From Piliocolobus tephrosceles (lineage: Eukaryota; Chordata; Mammalia; Primates; Cercopithecidae): 64,000 bases of DNA. Positions 1 to 12,510 of the stretch are shown here, piece by piece. A program made the translations under genes and the position numbers. The first letter of the stretch is position 1, and each line of letters opens with the position of its first letter. The DNA is taken from the NCBI RefSeq assembly GCF_002776525.5, contig NC_045434.1, positions 114,211,159-114,275,158 on the forward strand, read 5' to 3'. The notes beneath the pieces are model-generated. The model worked only from the letters and a program-made list of their open reading frames with translations, had not been told where the DNA came from and searched no databases.

Positions 1-640
1 GAGGAGAAGTCATTGGCAGGTTTGAGCAGAGGCAGGCATGACCGTATTTTCTTATTTAAAGGGGAGATGGAGTGAAGAGGGGTAAGACTGGAGGAAATGA
101 AACCAGTAAGGATGCTGTCTCAGTAGGCCAGTGAGGAGAGGTGCCAGGTTTGGTATGTGACTCAGAAGTGGAACTGGAAGGGCTTGCTGACTGCATGTAT
201 GATCGAAAGAGTGATCTTCAGGTTTCTGGGTCTGAGAAACCGAGTGAAAGGAGATGTCACATCGTGACATGGGGAAGTTGGAGAGCAGGTAGGGGCTGGA
301 GGAGGGGAGCATATTAGTTTGGTGTTTTAGACATATTGGTTAAGTACTCCTATTAGACATCTAGGTAGGCATCTCAGAGACCACTGGACACAAAAGACTG
401 ATTCTAGGGAAAAGATGCCTTTGACATCCCTGGAGATGCTTCTAGTTCTAGTTCATGAAGGCTAGATAATTCTTCAGACACGATTTCCAGGCTTTGCAGT
501 TTCTCCTTTGATTGTGTAACAAATACCGGTTACCCTGTAAAATTTATTCGCCATGTTTTCTGAATCAAAACCTGGCATCTATGGTTTGATAAACACCAAT
601 AGTTCAAAGTTGAAACTGATCAGAATGTCTGGATGCATTA
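1..640. other. Intergenic sequence, no gene seen
   Basis: Purine-rich sequence (many GGAG/GAGG runs) resembling the body of an old interspersed repeat that I could not assign to a family. The small open frame on the minus strand is compositional and has no recognisable domain. Confidence 0.4.
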
Positions 641-676
641 TTGCTGAATTGGCTAATTCATGCATTTTTGAGTTCC

Positions 677-770
677 TTCATTCCACAAGCATTTATTGAA
701 CACCTCCTACATACTTTGGCACTTATTAGCGAAACTGGCAGAACAGAAATAAATCTAATTAAAGCAGAAC
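677..770 (-). repeat. L2-type 3'-end fragment
   Basis: Contains CATTTATTGAACACCTCCTA and a following 'ACTTTGGCAC' segment, matching the inverted 3' end of L2 (attcaacaaatatttattgagcacctactatg in consensus form), diverged. Confidence 0.5.
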
Positions 771-856
771 CCTCTAAGGGGGTTAGTTTCCTCATTTTAT
801 TTCCTATGAGCACCAGAAATCCTCACTGAAATATTTGCATAACTTCATCAGCATAA

Positions 857-1310
857 AAGATGACATAGCCCAGGCCATCTCTCTCACTTCTTGTACCACC
901 CTCCTCTTTGCTTGGTCTGGTCAGCCATGTTTCCCTCTTGGTGTTCCTCACACACAATCTTGCCCCCAACATGTGCCCTTGATGTATCCTCCGCCTGCCA
1001 GGTTCTTCCCTAAGATATTGGTAATGCCTATTTCCTTACTTAATTTACGTTTCTGCTTAAAAGCCATTGTGTCACAATGCCTCATCTCATCTCTATCTCA
1101 GGTGGCCTCAACCTACTATTACTCTCCATTCCTGGATCATGTATCACCATCTGTGCCTCTGCTCTTGCCAATCACCCACCACCAGAATATGAGCTTTGTG
1201 AGAACAGGATCATATTGTCCTCCACTATATCTAGGTGCTAGAATCAAAATCATTCCTGGCACATACTACATTCTCAATGAGTAGTTGGAGAATGAATGAA
1301 CAAACTTAGC
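857..1310 (+). repeat. L2 LINE 3' region
   Basis: Pyrimidine-rich L2-type body ending in a recognisable L2 3' end: ATGAGCTTTGTGAGAACAGG, then a GGCACATACTACATTCTCAA segment and GAATGAATGAA. It explains the 149-residue open frame at 835-1284. Confidence 0.6.
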
Positions 1311-1384
1311 AAGAGCTTTTTGTTGTTTGTTTGTTCTTGTTTGAACTCGGGACTTTAGATGGTATATTACTTTACCACTGCTAG

Positions 1385-1700
1385 GTTAAAAGTCCAAGAT
1401 CAATGTGCTGGCATGGTTGGTTTCTCCTGAGGCCAGCCTCCTTGGCTTTCAGAAGCCTGCCCTCTCACTGTGTTCTCACATGGCCTTTTCTCAGCACACA
1501 TGCATCCCTGGTGCCTTTTCTTCTTCTTGTAAGGACAACAGTCATATAGAATAAGGGTCCCCCTCCCACTGCCATATGACTTCATTCAACCTAATTATCT
1601 CTTTAAAGATCCTATTTCCAAATCCAGTCCCACTGGGGGTTAGGGATTCAATATATGCATCTGGGGGAATGCAATTCAGTCCGTAACGGATGGAAAAATT
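1385..1700 (-). repeat. MaLR/MER-type LTR fragment
   Basis: Typical inverted LTR sequence: GTCCAAGATCAATGTGCTGG, CTCACTGTGTTCTCACATGG, CTATTTCCAAATCCAGTC, GGGGGTTAGGGATTCAA and a terminal GCAATTCAGTCCGTAAC. Subfamily not determined. Confidence 0.5.
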
Positions 1701-2399
1701 ATGGCTGCTTATAATAATGGACTTTTTACCCTGGCCTCTGCAATGAGGTGAGCTTTGTATAACAGCACTTTTAACAATAGGAGCCTATTCCCTCATGCTC
1801 AACCCAGGCCTGACTATGCTAACAGCAGATTTTCTATGGCATCCCATCTACAACAGTCTTCTTTGCTGTGCCCCGTATTATCTCTGGCCCTGATGTCTTG
1901 CAGTAGGTGGTCTTCTCCTTGCCTGGGGCCCTTGGCTTGATCATGGTTGGCATTTGCCTTTGATCACTCACCTGTGGGAAGGTGGTGGACTGCTGTAACC
2001 ACTGATAATCTCTCTGAGAGGTCTGAGTGTATATTCTCTGGGTCACCAGGTTCTCCATTCAGAAATAGTGTGCTTCCACACGGCGCAGAGAAATTGGGCT
2101 TGGTGTGACAGTTGGATACCCTTTGATAGAAGGGGTCTCTGTGTGCTTGGAATTCAAACGTACAGACCTTTAATTTGGGCAATACTCAGGGTGACTTAAT
2201 TTAAGTACTTAGTGTCCAATATCATATGTGTGCTTTGCCAGACCTGCATATACAATGTCCATGGGGACATCAGGGTCTAGTATGGAAGCCTGTGGGCTAA
2301 GCAGCCACATAGCACAGTCAGAAGAAGGTATTGATAGAGGTTGCAAGGTACTGTGTGGTCAAAGGAGATAGTGTTCACCCTATCTGGGAGGGTTTAGAG

Positions 2400-2765
2400 A
2401 AAGAACAAGATTCCAAATTCGTTGACACTTCTCCCAGTGAGAGGCAAAATCTGTGCCCCCTCCCATGAATCTGGGTTAGCTTCTGACTGTGTTGAGTGAT
2501 TGAGTTCTGAGGCTAGGTCATAAAAGGCATCTTGATTATTGAAATGAGACGTCTGACTTCTCTGCAGCTGTGTCGCCAGCCAGGCTAGGTGTTGGCACTT
2601 GGATCATGTGGAGAGTGGATCCTCCAGTCCCAGCTGCCAGTCATGTGAATTACCCCCAGTTGAGGCATCAGACATCACAGAGGAAAGATGAGAAGCCATC
2701 CTTTCTTGCTACCCACTAAGTTTTGGGGTAGTTCGTCATGCAGCAATGGTAACTGGAACAGGGCA
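2400..2765 (+). repeat. MLT1-type MaLR LTR
   Basis: The 3' part, ACCCACTAAGTTTTGGGGTA followed by CATGCAGCAATGGTAACTGG, is the characteristic MLT1 LTR end. The preceding sequence (GCTTCTGACTGTGTTG, AGTTGAGGCATCAGACAT) fits the same family. Confidence 0.6.
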
Positions 2766-3087
2766 TCAAAATGAAGAATCCTCAACCAGGTCCTAAGGGA
2801 TAAGCTCATCAGATAGGCACAATGAGGAAGCACATATCAGGCCAAAAGGACAACACATGTGAAAGCATGTGGTATATCAGAGTCTGATGTCTTCAGGGAA
2901 GTGCAATCACTTGCATTTAGCTGGAGCACAGGCTGGCAAGCAAGATGAGACTGAAAAAATATGCAGGGACCAGATAACAAGGAGACTTGAATGCCTTGCA
3001 AAGGCCTTCATCAGGCTTGGTTCCATTCAGGTTAATCTAAACTCAGTGCTGTTTCTCCTCTCCTGATAATTTACTCATGCCCTGCTG

Positions 3088-3122
3088 ACTTCTTAATGAA
3101 ACCAATTGTTTCATTAAGAAGT
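3088..3122. repeat. Perfect inverted repeat (15-bp arms, 5-nt loop)
   Basis: ACTTCTTAATGAAAC at 3088-3102 is exactly reverse-complementary to GTTTCATTAAGAAGT at 3108-3122, with loop CAATT. No flanking transposon was recognised. Confidence 0.95.
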
Positions 3123-3619
3123 ATTTGAGATGCTATCCATAATACAGAAACTAAAGAAGCTCTTTATTTCCTATGTCACTGACCACAGACTTCCAATTTC
3201 ACTGTTTTAATATTTTAATTGTGAGTGTAACAATAAAGTGTCCATTATATTGCCCCCAAAGAAAGGGTGTGGGTGTCAGCCTCTGGAATGCTATGATTTC
3301 CAGGGCATAGAGTGGACTGGGGCTTGGAGCAGGAGTCTCTGAGGGGAGAGCTAGGATTGCTCTACTTCTTGAAATTCTCTGTTCCCCCAGAACACCTCCA
3401 TCACATTTTTTCTGAAATTAGAATTTCCTTTTACTTGTAATAGGAACAAAAGCCTTTTCCTTCCTTGGAAAGGAGGATCCCCATTCTGTATTCTTGTTGA
3501 GGCAATTTTAGAAGTACCTTCTCTGCTGCAAGATATTGTAGTGCGTTTCCATAACATATTTAAAGGCTCACTCCTCAAAACTGTCACGTCTGGAGAGCCC
3601 TAGATAAGTCAGCAAGGAC

Positions 3620-4180
3620 AAAGACGTGATGACTCTCTCCTGCCCCTAGTATTACAGGCAGCTATCAATTCCAGCTCATTTAGGCTGTTCCAATCCCGGC
3701 ACCAAAAGCCATTTCCATATTATTACACCAAACTGAAAATTACAGAGGCTGTGTATTCCTCTGCAGAGTCTCCAATTTAAGCTTGTAACTTAGCACTAAG
3801 TTATTAGTGACATGCATCATTATTCTCCAGACACATTCTATCTGCAAAATTTTGTTCTCCAATCCTTTGGAAGATGTCAGCTGTGCGGCTCAGACTCTCC
3901 ACTAGGCAAGCTGCACTGTTCATGTTAATGCGCTCTTACCACAGGCTTTAAAATTAATTTTTGATCATTGATTTCTTACATTAACAGCCCCCTGAGCCCT
4001 TCTAGTGGGTAGAGAAACATCACAGAGCGAGGCCACAGAGTGTGTCAGTGGGCAAACTGGAGTTACAACGAACCAGGCTTTAATTAAGTGGGCTCTCACA
4101 GGGCCTCAGAGCATCCGTTGGAAGCTACAACCATGAGCTGACAAGAAAAACGAGAATCTCGTTTCTATTTTTCTTTTAGT
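3620..4180. other. Repeat-free intergenic stretch, possible conserved noncoding element
   Basis: There is no recognisable repeat and no long open frame. The sequence has homeodomain-like AT cores (TTAATTA at about 4081, AAAATTAATTTTTGATCATT near 3950) and a 17-bp palindrome at 4148-4164. Conservation cannot be shown from one sequence. Confidence 0.3.
4148..4164. repeat. Short palindrome AAACGAGA-A-TCTCGTTT
   Basis: Perfect 8-bp arms around a single central A, containing two CpGs in an otherwise CpG-poor stretch. Confidence 0.9.
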
Positions 4181-4544
4181 CTGGAAGTAGCCTGTTTTGG
4201 TCAAATAATTCAATTTAGGAAAAACCAAATATTCAAGTTGAGAAATGATACATGCAACCCATTCAATTGTTTTGATTGCTTTATTGAATCAAGAAAGTAA
4301 ACAAAAAAGGTTTGACTATTTACCTGCTCCAAAACATTTAACTGCTCACTCCAGAAAATCTCTAAGGTCTTGGCCAGCTATATGATTCTATTATTTTATC
4401 ATTTTTGTCAGTAAAAATTGTTGAATTTAGAGACCAGAATTTCCAATGGCTGGAATTGCTTGAGTGGGAGAATCTAGTGAAATACATGCTTTAGCCATAT
4501 TTTATGACTAAATTGAAAATGTGTAGTTTTAACTCACATTTCAT

Positions 4545-4685
4545 AAATGTGAACTTCAGATAAGACAGTTTCATGTACATTATCTCATTTAATTTTCACC
4601 ACAACCCTTCTGGGTAGGAATAATGATGCCCATTTTAATATTAGTTAACCTAAGCAGAGGTTAGGTTAAACCCAGTGCGCTTCTT
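4545..4685 (-). repeat. MIR SINE fragment
   Basis: Contains inverted MIR core: GTACATTATCTCATTTAATT, TCACCACAACCC, TGATGCCCATTTTAAT. Confidence 0.6.
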
Positions 4686-4720
4686 GTTAAATTGCAGTGA
4701 GGTTTTTAATTAGCTTAAGC

Positions 4721-4903
4721 CAATGGTTCTCAAAGTCATGTCAAGATCAGCAGTTTTCATCCTCTCCTGGGAACTTGTTGCAAATCACATCCTTTACCTC
4801 CATTTCAGACCTACTGAATGAGACACTCTGGGGCTTGGCTCCAGCACACTGTTTTACTACAACCCTCTAAGAGATTCTGATTCACACTCGAGGTTAAAAA
4901 TGG
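4721..4903 (-). mobile_element. hAT-Charlie MITE (MER5A-type)
   Basis: Begins GGTTCTCAAAGTCATGTCAA, then CTCCTGGGAACTTGTTGCAA, CAGACCTACTGAAT, CTCTGGGGCTTGG and GAGATTCTGATTCACACT, in MER5A order. An Alu inserted just beyond it. Confidence 0.6.
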
Positions 4904-4920
4904 TTAGCTCAAGGGCCAAA

Positions 4921-5220
4921 GATATTTTTCTTTTTCTGAGACAGAGTCTTGCTCTTTCGCTCAGGCTGGAGTGCAGTGGCACGATCTCGACTCTCTGCAA
5001 CCTCTACCTCCCAGGTTCAAGTGATTCTCCTGCCTCAGCCTCCCGAGCAGCTGGGATTACAGGCACAAACAACCATGGCCAACTAATTTTTTGTATTTTT
5101 AGTAGAGACGGAGTTTCACTGTGTTGCCCAGGCTGGTCCTGAACTCTTGGGCTCAAGCGATCCACCCGCCGCGGCCTCCCAAACTGCTGGGATTACAGGC
5201 GTGAGCCAGCGCGCCCAGCC
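4921..5220 (-). mobile_element. Alu element, antisense to window
   Basis: Near full-length inverted Alu: T-rich start, CAGGCTGGAGTGCAGTGGC, GCTGGGATTACAGGC twice, GTGAGCCAGCGCGCCCAGCC end. Target-site duplication AAGGGCcAAA at 4911-4920 and AAGGGCtAAA at 5221-5230 (one mismatch). Confidence 0.95.
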
Positions 5221-5296
5221 AAGGGCTAAATATGACGAAGACTGAAAAATGCAGATGTTTCTGTTTTAAGGCAAGGAGAAATATATCAAACTCTGA

Positions 5297-5362
5297 CATT
5301 AGAAAAGGTAAATTGGGATATATTGATCCCATTAGAAAAGGTAAATTGGGATATATTGATCA
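5297..5362. repeat. 33-bp tandem duplication
   Basis: Two adjacent copies (5297-5329 and 5330-5362), identical except at the last base. The unit begins CATTAGAAAAGGTAAATTGG. Confidence 0.95.
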
Positions 5363-5649
5363 CTTTTTTTAAAAAAGAATAAACCACAGGTTTTAATTAG
5401 GAATACTCCCTAATGAATTCAAAATGAGATTCAATTTGCAAATCTTGAGTGTATATACATTTTCTCTTCAGGAACTCTCTTTATTTTAGCTCTTATTCAT
5501 ATTACTTAATACAGCAATAGATTTATATTACATTATTTAAGTATAATGAGAGGCACACAGTCTCAAATGTGTATTAGACATTGTTGCTCCAATCAACTAG
5601 AGCAGTGCTTAGTACGTTACTAGATGCTCAACAATTGCTTGTGAATGCA

Positions 5650-5693
5650 CATATAGAGCCTTACTACATGCCATATAGAGCCTTACTACATGC
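5650..5693. repeat. 22-bp perfect tandem duplication
   Basis: Two identical copies at 5650-5671 and 5672-5693, each beginning CATATAGAGCC and ending TACATGC. Confidence 0.95.
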
Positions 5694-5698
5694 AGGGT

Positions 5699-5740
5699 CC
5701 TCTGTGTGTGTGTGTGGGCATCTGTGTATGTGTGTATGTG
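5699..5740. repeat. Imperfect (TG)n microsatellite
   Basis: TG dinucleotide run interrupted by GGCATC and TA steps, directly after the 22-bp tandem duplication. Confidence 0.85.
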
Positions 5741-6859
5741 TCATGTCAGTATTAACACTGATAATCTAGCAGGAGAGAGAACAAGTCACAAGGTAAGTCA
5801 CACATAGGAGGAACTAGCTGTTGAGTCAAATCTTTAGGCAGGGATAGAAGCAGTGAGATGAATTGGCAAGGTTTCTTGGAAAGACAGAATCTGATGTGGG
5901 ATAGAGTTTTAATGGGTGAAGAATGTTGAAAGGCATTCTAAGTTTTTAAAAAAAGACCTAAATACAGTCGAGAAGATGAGAATGGGTAGAGCGTTTTTAA
6001 GGCCCATGGGTTGGGCAGGTGTCCTGAGGCCAGTGTGAAGATGGATTTTGAGTCTGAGGTGTGGAATGATAAGTTGATCCTGTAAGATTGTTAAACGGGG
6101 TGATGAGATAACAGTAACACTATCTCATGAATATTACCCTTTAAACTGATACAATTTAAATTAATGTGAGGTTCAACACTTGAATCCAACTATAGAAATT
6201 TAGGCACCTTTCACATACTGTATCTGTATTATGCAACCATATACACATATGGTTGACTCTAATTTTGCTTTGTTCATTTAATTGCTGCTGTAAGTCACAT
6301 TTAGCCATCTTCTTGTAGTTTACATATATGACTTATCAGAAGCAATTAAGTTTCAGAAAGCAAACTACAAGTCAACTATGTGTTCATAAACTGCATTAAT
6401 AGAGGTGTAGTATATTATTTAGAATAAAGATGGTAAAAAGAAATACTTAACATTGTACCTGGCTCAAGACTTTTGATAAAGGTTGTTAATTACTAATCTT
6501 TTTATTACCATTAGTATTCTCCTGTTGTCATTGTTGCTGATGTAAGCTCCACGTTCTGGTCATATATCACATTCAAAACTTTGAAAGTGTTGCATTTATT
6601 GCATTGGAGCACTTTCAGAGAAAGTTATGGCAAGACTTCTGGCTGGAAACTTCCAGAAAAATCTGCAAATGTGGAACAGGAGCCTGAACATTTTATCGTG
6701 ATTATCACTATCATGGAAAACTACAATTTACTAAGGAATTTCATATTCAGTAACTCATTTTGATTTTCATACTAACTCTGGGAAGTGAATATTTCTACTA
6801 CCTGAATGTTATTAGCCCCATTTTGGGGGCTAATCAATGGGAAAATTAGGTGTCTACAG

Positions 6860-7170
6860 CAGTGTTGTCCAACAGAAATATAACATGAGCCACACATGTA
6901 ATTCAAAAATCTTTAGTAACCATATTAGAAAAGGGAAAAAAATAGTTAAATTCTAGTAATATATTTTATTTTATCCAGTATATTTAAAATATTATCATTT
7001 TAATGTGTAACCGATATGAAAATTATGAAAGAGATAATTCACATTTTTTGTTTTTGTACGAAGACTTTGAAGTATGGTGTATCTTTTAAATTCACAAGAC
7101 TTTGGACTGACAACATTGATATGCCCAGTGGTCAGAGGTGGCTAGCAGCTAGTGGCGGGTGCAGGTCTAG
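6860..7170 (+). mobile_element. hAT-type MITE (MER33-like)
   Basis: Starts CAGTGTTGTCCAACAGAAAT, continues ATAACATGAGCCACACATGT, TAATATATTTTATTTTATCC, AATATTATCATTTTAATGTG, and ends near GGTGGCTAGCAGCTAGTGGC. This is the known order for this family; the exact family name is from memory. Confidence 0.55.
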
Positions 7171-10100
7171 AGGACTGATTAGGAATGTAAGTCCTCCCAT
7201 AATCAGAGTAGTACCCACAACTCAGGGAGCCATAAAGACAATTAGAAAGACCTTTGCTCCTGATCTAATGTTTGTAAGCTAGAACAGCCATACAAATGAA
7301 ACAAACCAGTCAAAAAGGAAATGACTTTGTGCCATTCAATCCAAGTGTGTTCCAGTGTCACACATATATTATTTCCTTTCTTACAAATTTTATGAGTAGT
7401 GTGGGAAAAAAATGGTTGAAGCCCTTTCTAGCAAAGTGTCTGCAATAAAGAAAAATCAGAGTGGGTTGCTTCTCACCACCCTGAAAACGGAATCAGAGCT
7501 CACGCTATATCAGACTTTTTCAGAAGGTAATATATAGAGACACTCACACACACAAGAGGGACTACAGATGCCCTTAGCAGCTCAGGTAGAGATAAGATTA
7601 GTATGAAATAAACTAATAACTGATTGTAGGAAAAACATGTGCTTTCATATACCTGAGTCATTATCATTCATTCCCTGACAACAATTTATTATGTAACGCG
7701 ACTTTCCACATTTGGGGTAAATCGTAATCTTAGGATTCAGAGCAGTCATTCTTATACTTTTAGGCCTTTTATACATTTAAAAAAATAATTTCTTTCTTTA
7801 TTCAGAAAAACAGTGTCATATATATGGGAAATCTTACATATAATTTTAAACATTTCACTGATAGACTCCTCACAGTGCCCTCCCCTAACCTAGTTTGAAT
7901 TCTAGGTGTAGAAGTCCTGTTTTGAAGTCACTTACTCTAATGTGTTGTGTGGGGTCTACTTGGCAGCCTGAGAACCATTGATCAGAATGCATTTATATTT
8001 GATTGCTTTCCCAATTATGAATTGTAATTACACAGGATGTAAACATGAGTTTAAGTGGTTGTAAAGCTCTCCAATACTTGTCACGCTATTAATTTAATAA
8101 ATGGAATATTTAGCTGGGGTCTTTATAATTAAGCATCAACTGACTGAAAGATTCTTGAAAACATTGTCATACTATATTTGGACACCCCCCCCACCTTTTT
8201 TTTTCTTTTTTTTCCCAAAGGGAGAGAAAAAGAGACGGAGAGTAATGACACTAATCTCTTTGCCTCTAGGTGTTTATCACACCATGAAAGCCAAAACAAT
8301 TACTCAGGGCTTCATGGGATAGTCATGACTGGTAAATAGCAAAATGCGATTTCCTTGGAGAATGCTTTCCTGCAGTGTTTCACACTGGCAGAGGGAAAAC
8401 CATTCCCCAACAGGAGCAGCCCTCCTTCAGAGTGCAAATACAAACGAACAAAAATGACATTATGTTCTTGCCTGCCTGGGGCAAAAAGAATCACCTATTC
8501 TTAACAGGACTTCAGGTGTGTGATTTTCTGCCATTTTCTGTCTTTTATTAGATTAGAATGACTGCCCCTTGTAAGAGCAAAGCTGTAATGTGGTACTATC
8601 AGGGCGGCTGGAGGATACAGCTGTGGTACATTATGTCTTCAAGGGAACTTGACACATTCTTGCCATGCAGGAGTTTCAGAATCTATTCAGATAGATGTAG
8701 GAGGGGTAGTAATTATTTTTTCTCTTTCCAGTCATTTTTCCCCATAGAATTCACAGTTCACTAATTTAATAATAGTTAAAAGTAATGCCTATGAAAAAAT
8801 GGGACTAAGTTAAGAAAATGAGGATTATTTTTACTTTCAAGCCTCTGCAGTTTGCTTTAGCCAGGCAAGCTAAATCTTTAGTGTTAACACAATTAGATTT
8901 TGCAGAATAATGGCCCATTTTACCACCTATCATTTTAGGTTAATAAAAACATCACATAATTTTAAATGTTACTACTCCATTTTAATTCATCCTTCAACGA
9001 AAAACAGCTTTTGGGTGATGAGAGAAGGCGGGGGGGATTCCGGCACTTAATAAATGCTCAATTATGTAATTCTAAACAACACCCCCTAACATCATTTAGG
9101 CTTTCTTGCTAGACTTGTTTCAAAACCTACTCTAAAAATGTATTAGGGACAGAACTTTTCTGTCATAGTAGATCTCAAGTAACTGCATTTTATTCATTAT
9201 CATTATTAGTTTTTCACAGATGTTATTTTCTCATTTCTAGTTCAATGCAATAATATGTTTTATACAAGCGATATGTCTGTCTCTTAGTTATTTGATTTTT
9301 CAGATGCAAAATGAAGATAATAATATGTGAGTCACACCTCACCAGGTGTTGAGAAGAGTAAAAGTTCACTATGTTCCCAAGATTACTGGTGAAAATTCAA
9401 AACATAATAGCTGGCATTCTTAATTTTTTCTGACATCATATTATGTTTATGTGCAGTTTATTCTGGGAATTTGTTGGCATCTGTTTTAGGTAACTAAAGG
9501 AGAAAGCTACTTTTAGTTAAAAAACATAAAGTGTAAAATCATTCTATATGGAAATGGTCAGAACTGACAATATTTATGTCAGATGAACATTTCATGTTTC
9601 TTAGAAATAAAATTGATTAGAATGTAGTCCTTATTTCCTGAGGCAAAGAAAGACTTGTGCATGGCCAGATACTTAAATCAAAACCCTGAGAGTGTCCCTT
9701 ACCTGTATTTTCATTCCTCTATATTATTAAAACTTTCCAATTGGACTTCCTTTAAAAACAAAAAACAAAAACCAAAACCTGGAGTTTTATCTGGTGGCTC
9801 ATATTGTTCTTCGATACAGCTTAGCCACTGCCACATTGCCATCCTTCTCAATTAAGGATGGGAGTAGGAAAAGTAGGTAAGGAATTCTAGTTCAGATTTG
9901 GGAAGCTGAGCTCCGAGTTGTACCAGATTAAAAATACCTACAGAGTTTTCACATAACAAATATATAGAAAATGTAGTTCCCACATATCTTGGTCAATCCT
10001 GTGAGCAGAGAGTCTGTTAAATAGGTATTTTATTTAGTGTTTAACAACCGGTAAAGTATAACAACCCATTTCCCATATAGTACAGAGCATTCCATTTCAG

Positions 10101-12470
10101 AATGCTGGGTCTTTACATCCCAGTCATACTGGATTATTGATGGTAGAGCATAAAGGAGATGGAACAAAACATTCAATGTCAAGATTTCCTCACAGTTGTC
10201 CCCCAATGCATCCAAAATTTCTTATACTCCAGTCAGACCACAGGTCCAAGAGAAGGCGAGGAGAGCATAAACTATAGGGTCAGCTGAACTGTGGAGCAGA
10301 TGCCTTCCTCCAACCTGGACCTTTCTTTGTGTTACCTGGTGAGCAGTTTGCTCCAACTTAGGGATCTGACTCAAGGGCACCTCAGGCAGATCGACCCCAA
10401 ATATTGCAGGACCTTGTGCAAAAGTACCAATGGAGGACCCCATGCCACATGTCTAAGTATTTAAAAGTCATGCATAAAGCTAACAGACTCTTAAATTATC
10501 TTCCATCCTGCCACTTTGACAGATGATGCTTTCATAACCCTTGGAAGCCCAGGTATAGATTTAGAACTTAGACTGTTCAGTGTTCTGTACTGGCCCCCAG
10601 CCTCATGGTAGCCCTTGTCTATCTCCTTCCTACCCTCATCCCCTTATTTTTCAGCCCTGGACTCTTGTTTTAACTGCAAGTGGTTTCTCCTTTTTTGTGT
10701 GTAAATTCCACGGTGAACACTCCAGGCCCCAGGTCCTAATCCACCCACACAGACGCACCCTTTGCCGCTCCCTGTGCACTCAAGATGGTGCCTGCCTTCA
10801 GGAGTTTAAACCCCTAGAGGGGGCCCACATTTGGCCTAAAAGTGTGTGGGGTGTATTATCTGAGTAGGAAACTCTAGGTTCCTGATATCTGGGAGAAACC
10901 TGGAGGAGAGTCAGAATGGGTCTCTCTAAGGAAGGTCCCCTCTTTGCTGGACTAAATTATTCCTCTAGGCTGTGTACAGGGTCAGAAATAAATAACTCTT
11001 ACATCACAGCAGGGCATGTCCATTATCTTCCTATAAATAGCAAATCTTTCTGGATAGCTGAACCTTTGTCCCATTTTTTTGAAATGTTATGCCCATCAAT
11101 AGTATTGACAGAAGGAATTATATCAGTTCCATGTGGGAAAGTTGATAGATTAACTCATATGCAAGACTATATTAACCCACTTTAAGGGATCTATCAAAGG
11201 GAAAAAATAACAAGAATTAGGACTTCAAATGTATGAACAACTGAGTACCCACTTTTCACCCCAATCCTGTTCTTAGGGTGTAACATTGTAGATGGAATCA
11301 GCTTTGTAAGAATGCTGGCAAGTAACAGATGAATCAAATCCACTGAGTTGAGGTTTCTTCAAAGGAGTAGCTCCTTTAGAAGAACTTGAGAATCCAGATT
11401 TAAAAAGAACATTTCATTTCCATTTGCTGTATACCTAAAAGTGAATTTTTATTAAAAGCAGATCACATCGCTTCAGGAAATTCAGAAAACTATATCTAAA
11501 TACACTGAAGGAAAGATATTCCTCATCAATTTAGATTCTTACAGCCTCAGAAAGATAAAATGCAGATGAATCAGTTTAAATCAGGCCTTCATTAAATTTT
11601 AGAATTAGCTTTTGGAATCCCAACTATTGAGGTGTGCAGTGTCTGATTCCTGAGCATTGCGACAAAGCCATGAGCAGATAACGGTAAAGTGCATCGTTGC
11701 CAGAAATAACATGGGCTGCCTTTGGTTTGTGTTAATAAAGTATAAGACAACTTAAACTCCAATTTTAATATCAGAAATCCACCTCATTATAAATAATCTC
11801 AAACTCCCCATGTTATCAGCATTTTCCTGTGTTTCTCTGGTGAGCCTGAAATGTAATTTTCTATTTATGCTTCCAATGTAAATCTCCAATTTCTGGTTGC
11901 CCACTCTGGCACTAAGCCTAAGCTCTAATTTATTTCCATCTTTCCTTATTTCTTACATCAAAAGAGACTGTTGGTTTGAATAACAAACATTCAATAGACT
12001 TAGACGTGGGGTGGCAGGCGGCACAGGCATTACCTGTTTACCTTTTATTGCCTTCTTTGAATTGGCTTTTCTGGGAACAAAACCAATAAGACATGCTGTT
12101 CCTTCATCTAGTTTTTACCCAGGTTATTTATCAGGAGACATTCCTCCCCCCTTCCCTGTTTCAGCAAGGAGTGGCAGCAGGGTGAAGAATTCAGACTGGA
12201 ACTAGGCTTCTGACCTGACATTATCATAGGTTATTGTTCTACCAAGTCATGCAGAATTTCGTTGTCCTTAAGATTCTGGTTTGGGCTGATAATTGTTTTT
12301 GATTCCAGGAGATGCTTCTGTTAACACATTTGTAACCTGTAGGACAACAGTGTACTGGGAACAAAATGCACACTGTTTTAGCCTCTTTGAAACTTTGCAA
12401 AGGTTCTTCCCCACCTGCCTCCCCTTGCTGTCTTGCACAGTAATTGGCCTAATAAAAGGCAGAAACAGGA
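7171..12470. other. Intergenic, no gene seen
   Basis: AT-rich sequence with small unsupported open frames only. I saw a C/T-rich run at about 8184-8213 and an isolated GC-rich pocket around 10560-10830 with no intact coding pattern. No Alu, LTR or RNA gene was recognised, though diverged old repeats are likely. Confidence 0.5.
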
Positions 12471-12471
12471 A

Positions 12472-12510
12472 TTTATTACACCTTGGGCAGTACTTAAAAC
12501 AAACTTTATT
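12472..12510 (-). terminator. Candidate distal poly(A) signals (two AATAAA)
   Basis: Two minus-strand AATAAA hexamers at 12510-12505 and 12477-12472, about 1.5 kb past the NTNG1 stop. Either could end a longer 3' UTR. The sequence does not show which is used. Confidence 0.3.

Noticed and set aside
835..1284. 149-residue plus-strand open frame
   Set aside because: Lies inside an L2 3' region; pyrimidine-rich composition gives a chance open frame.
10560..10870. GC-richer pocket with a 95-residue open frame, considered as a processed pseudogene
   Set aside because: No recognisable protein similarity, no A tail and no target-site duplication seen.
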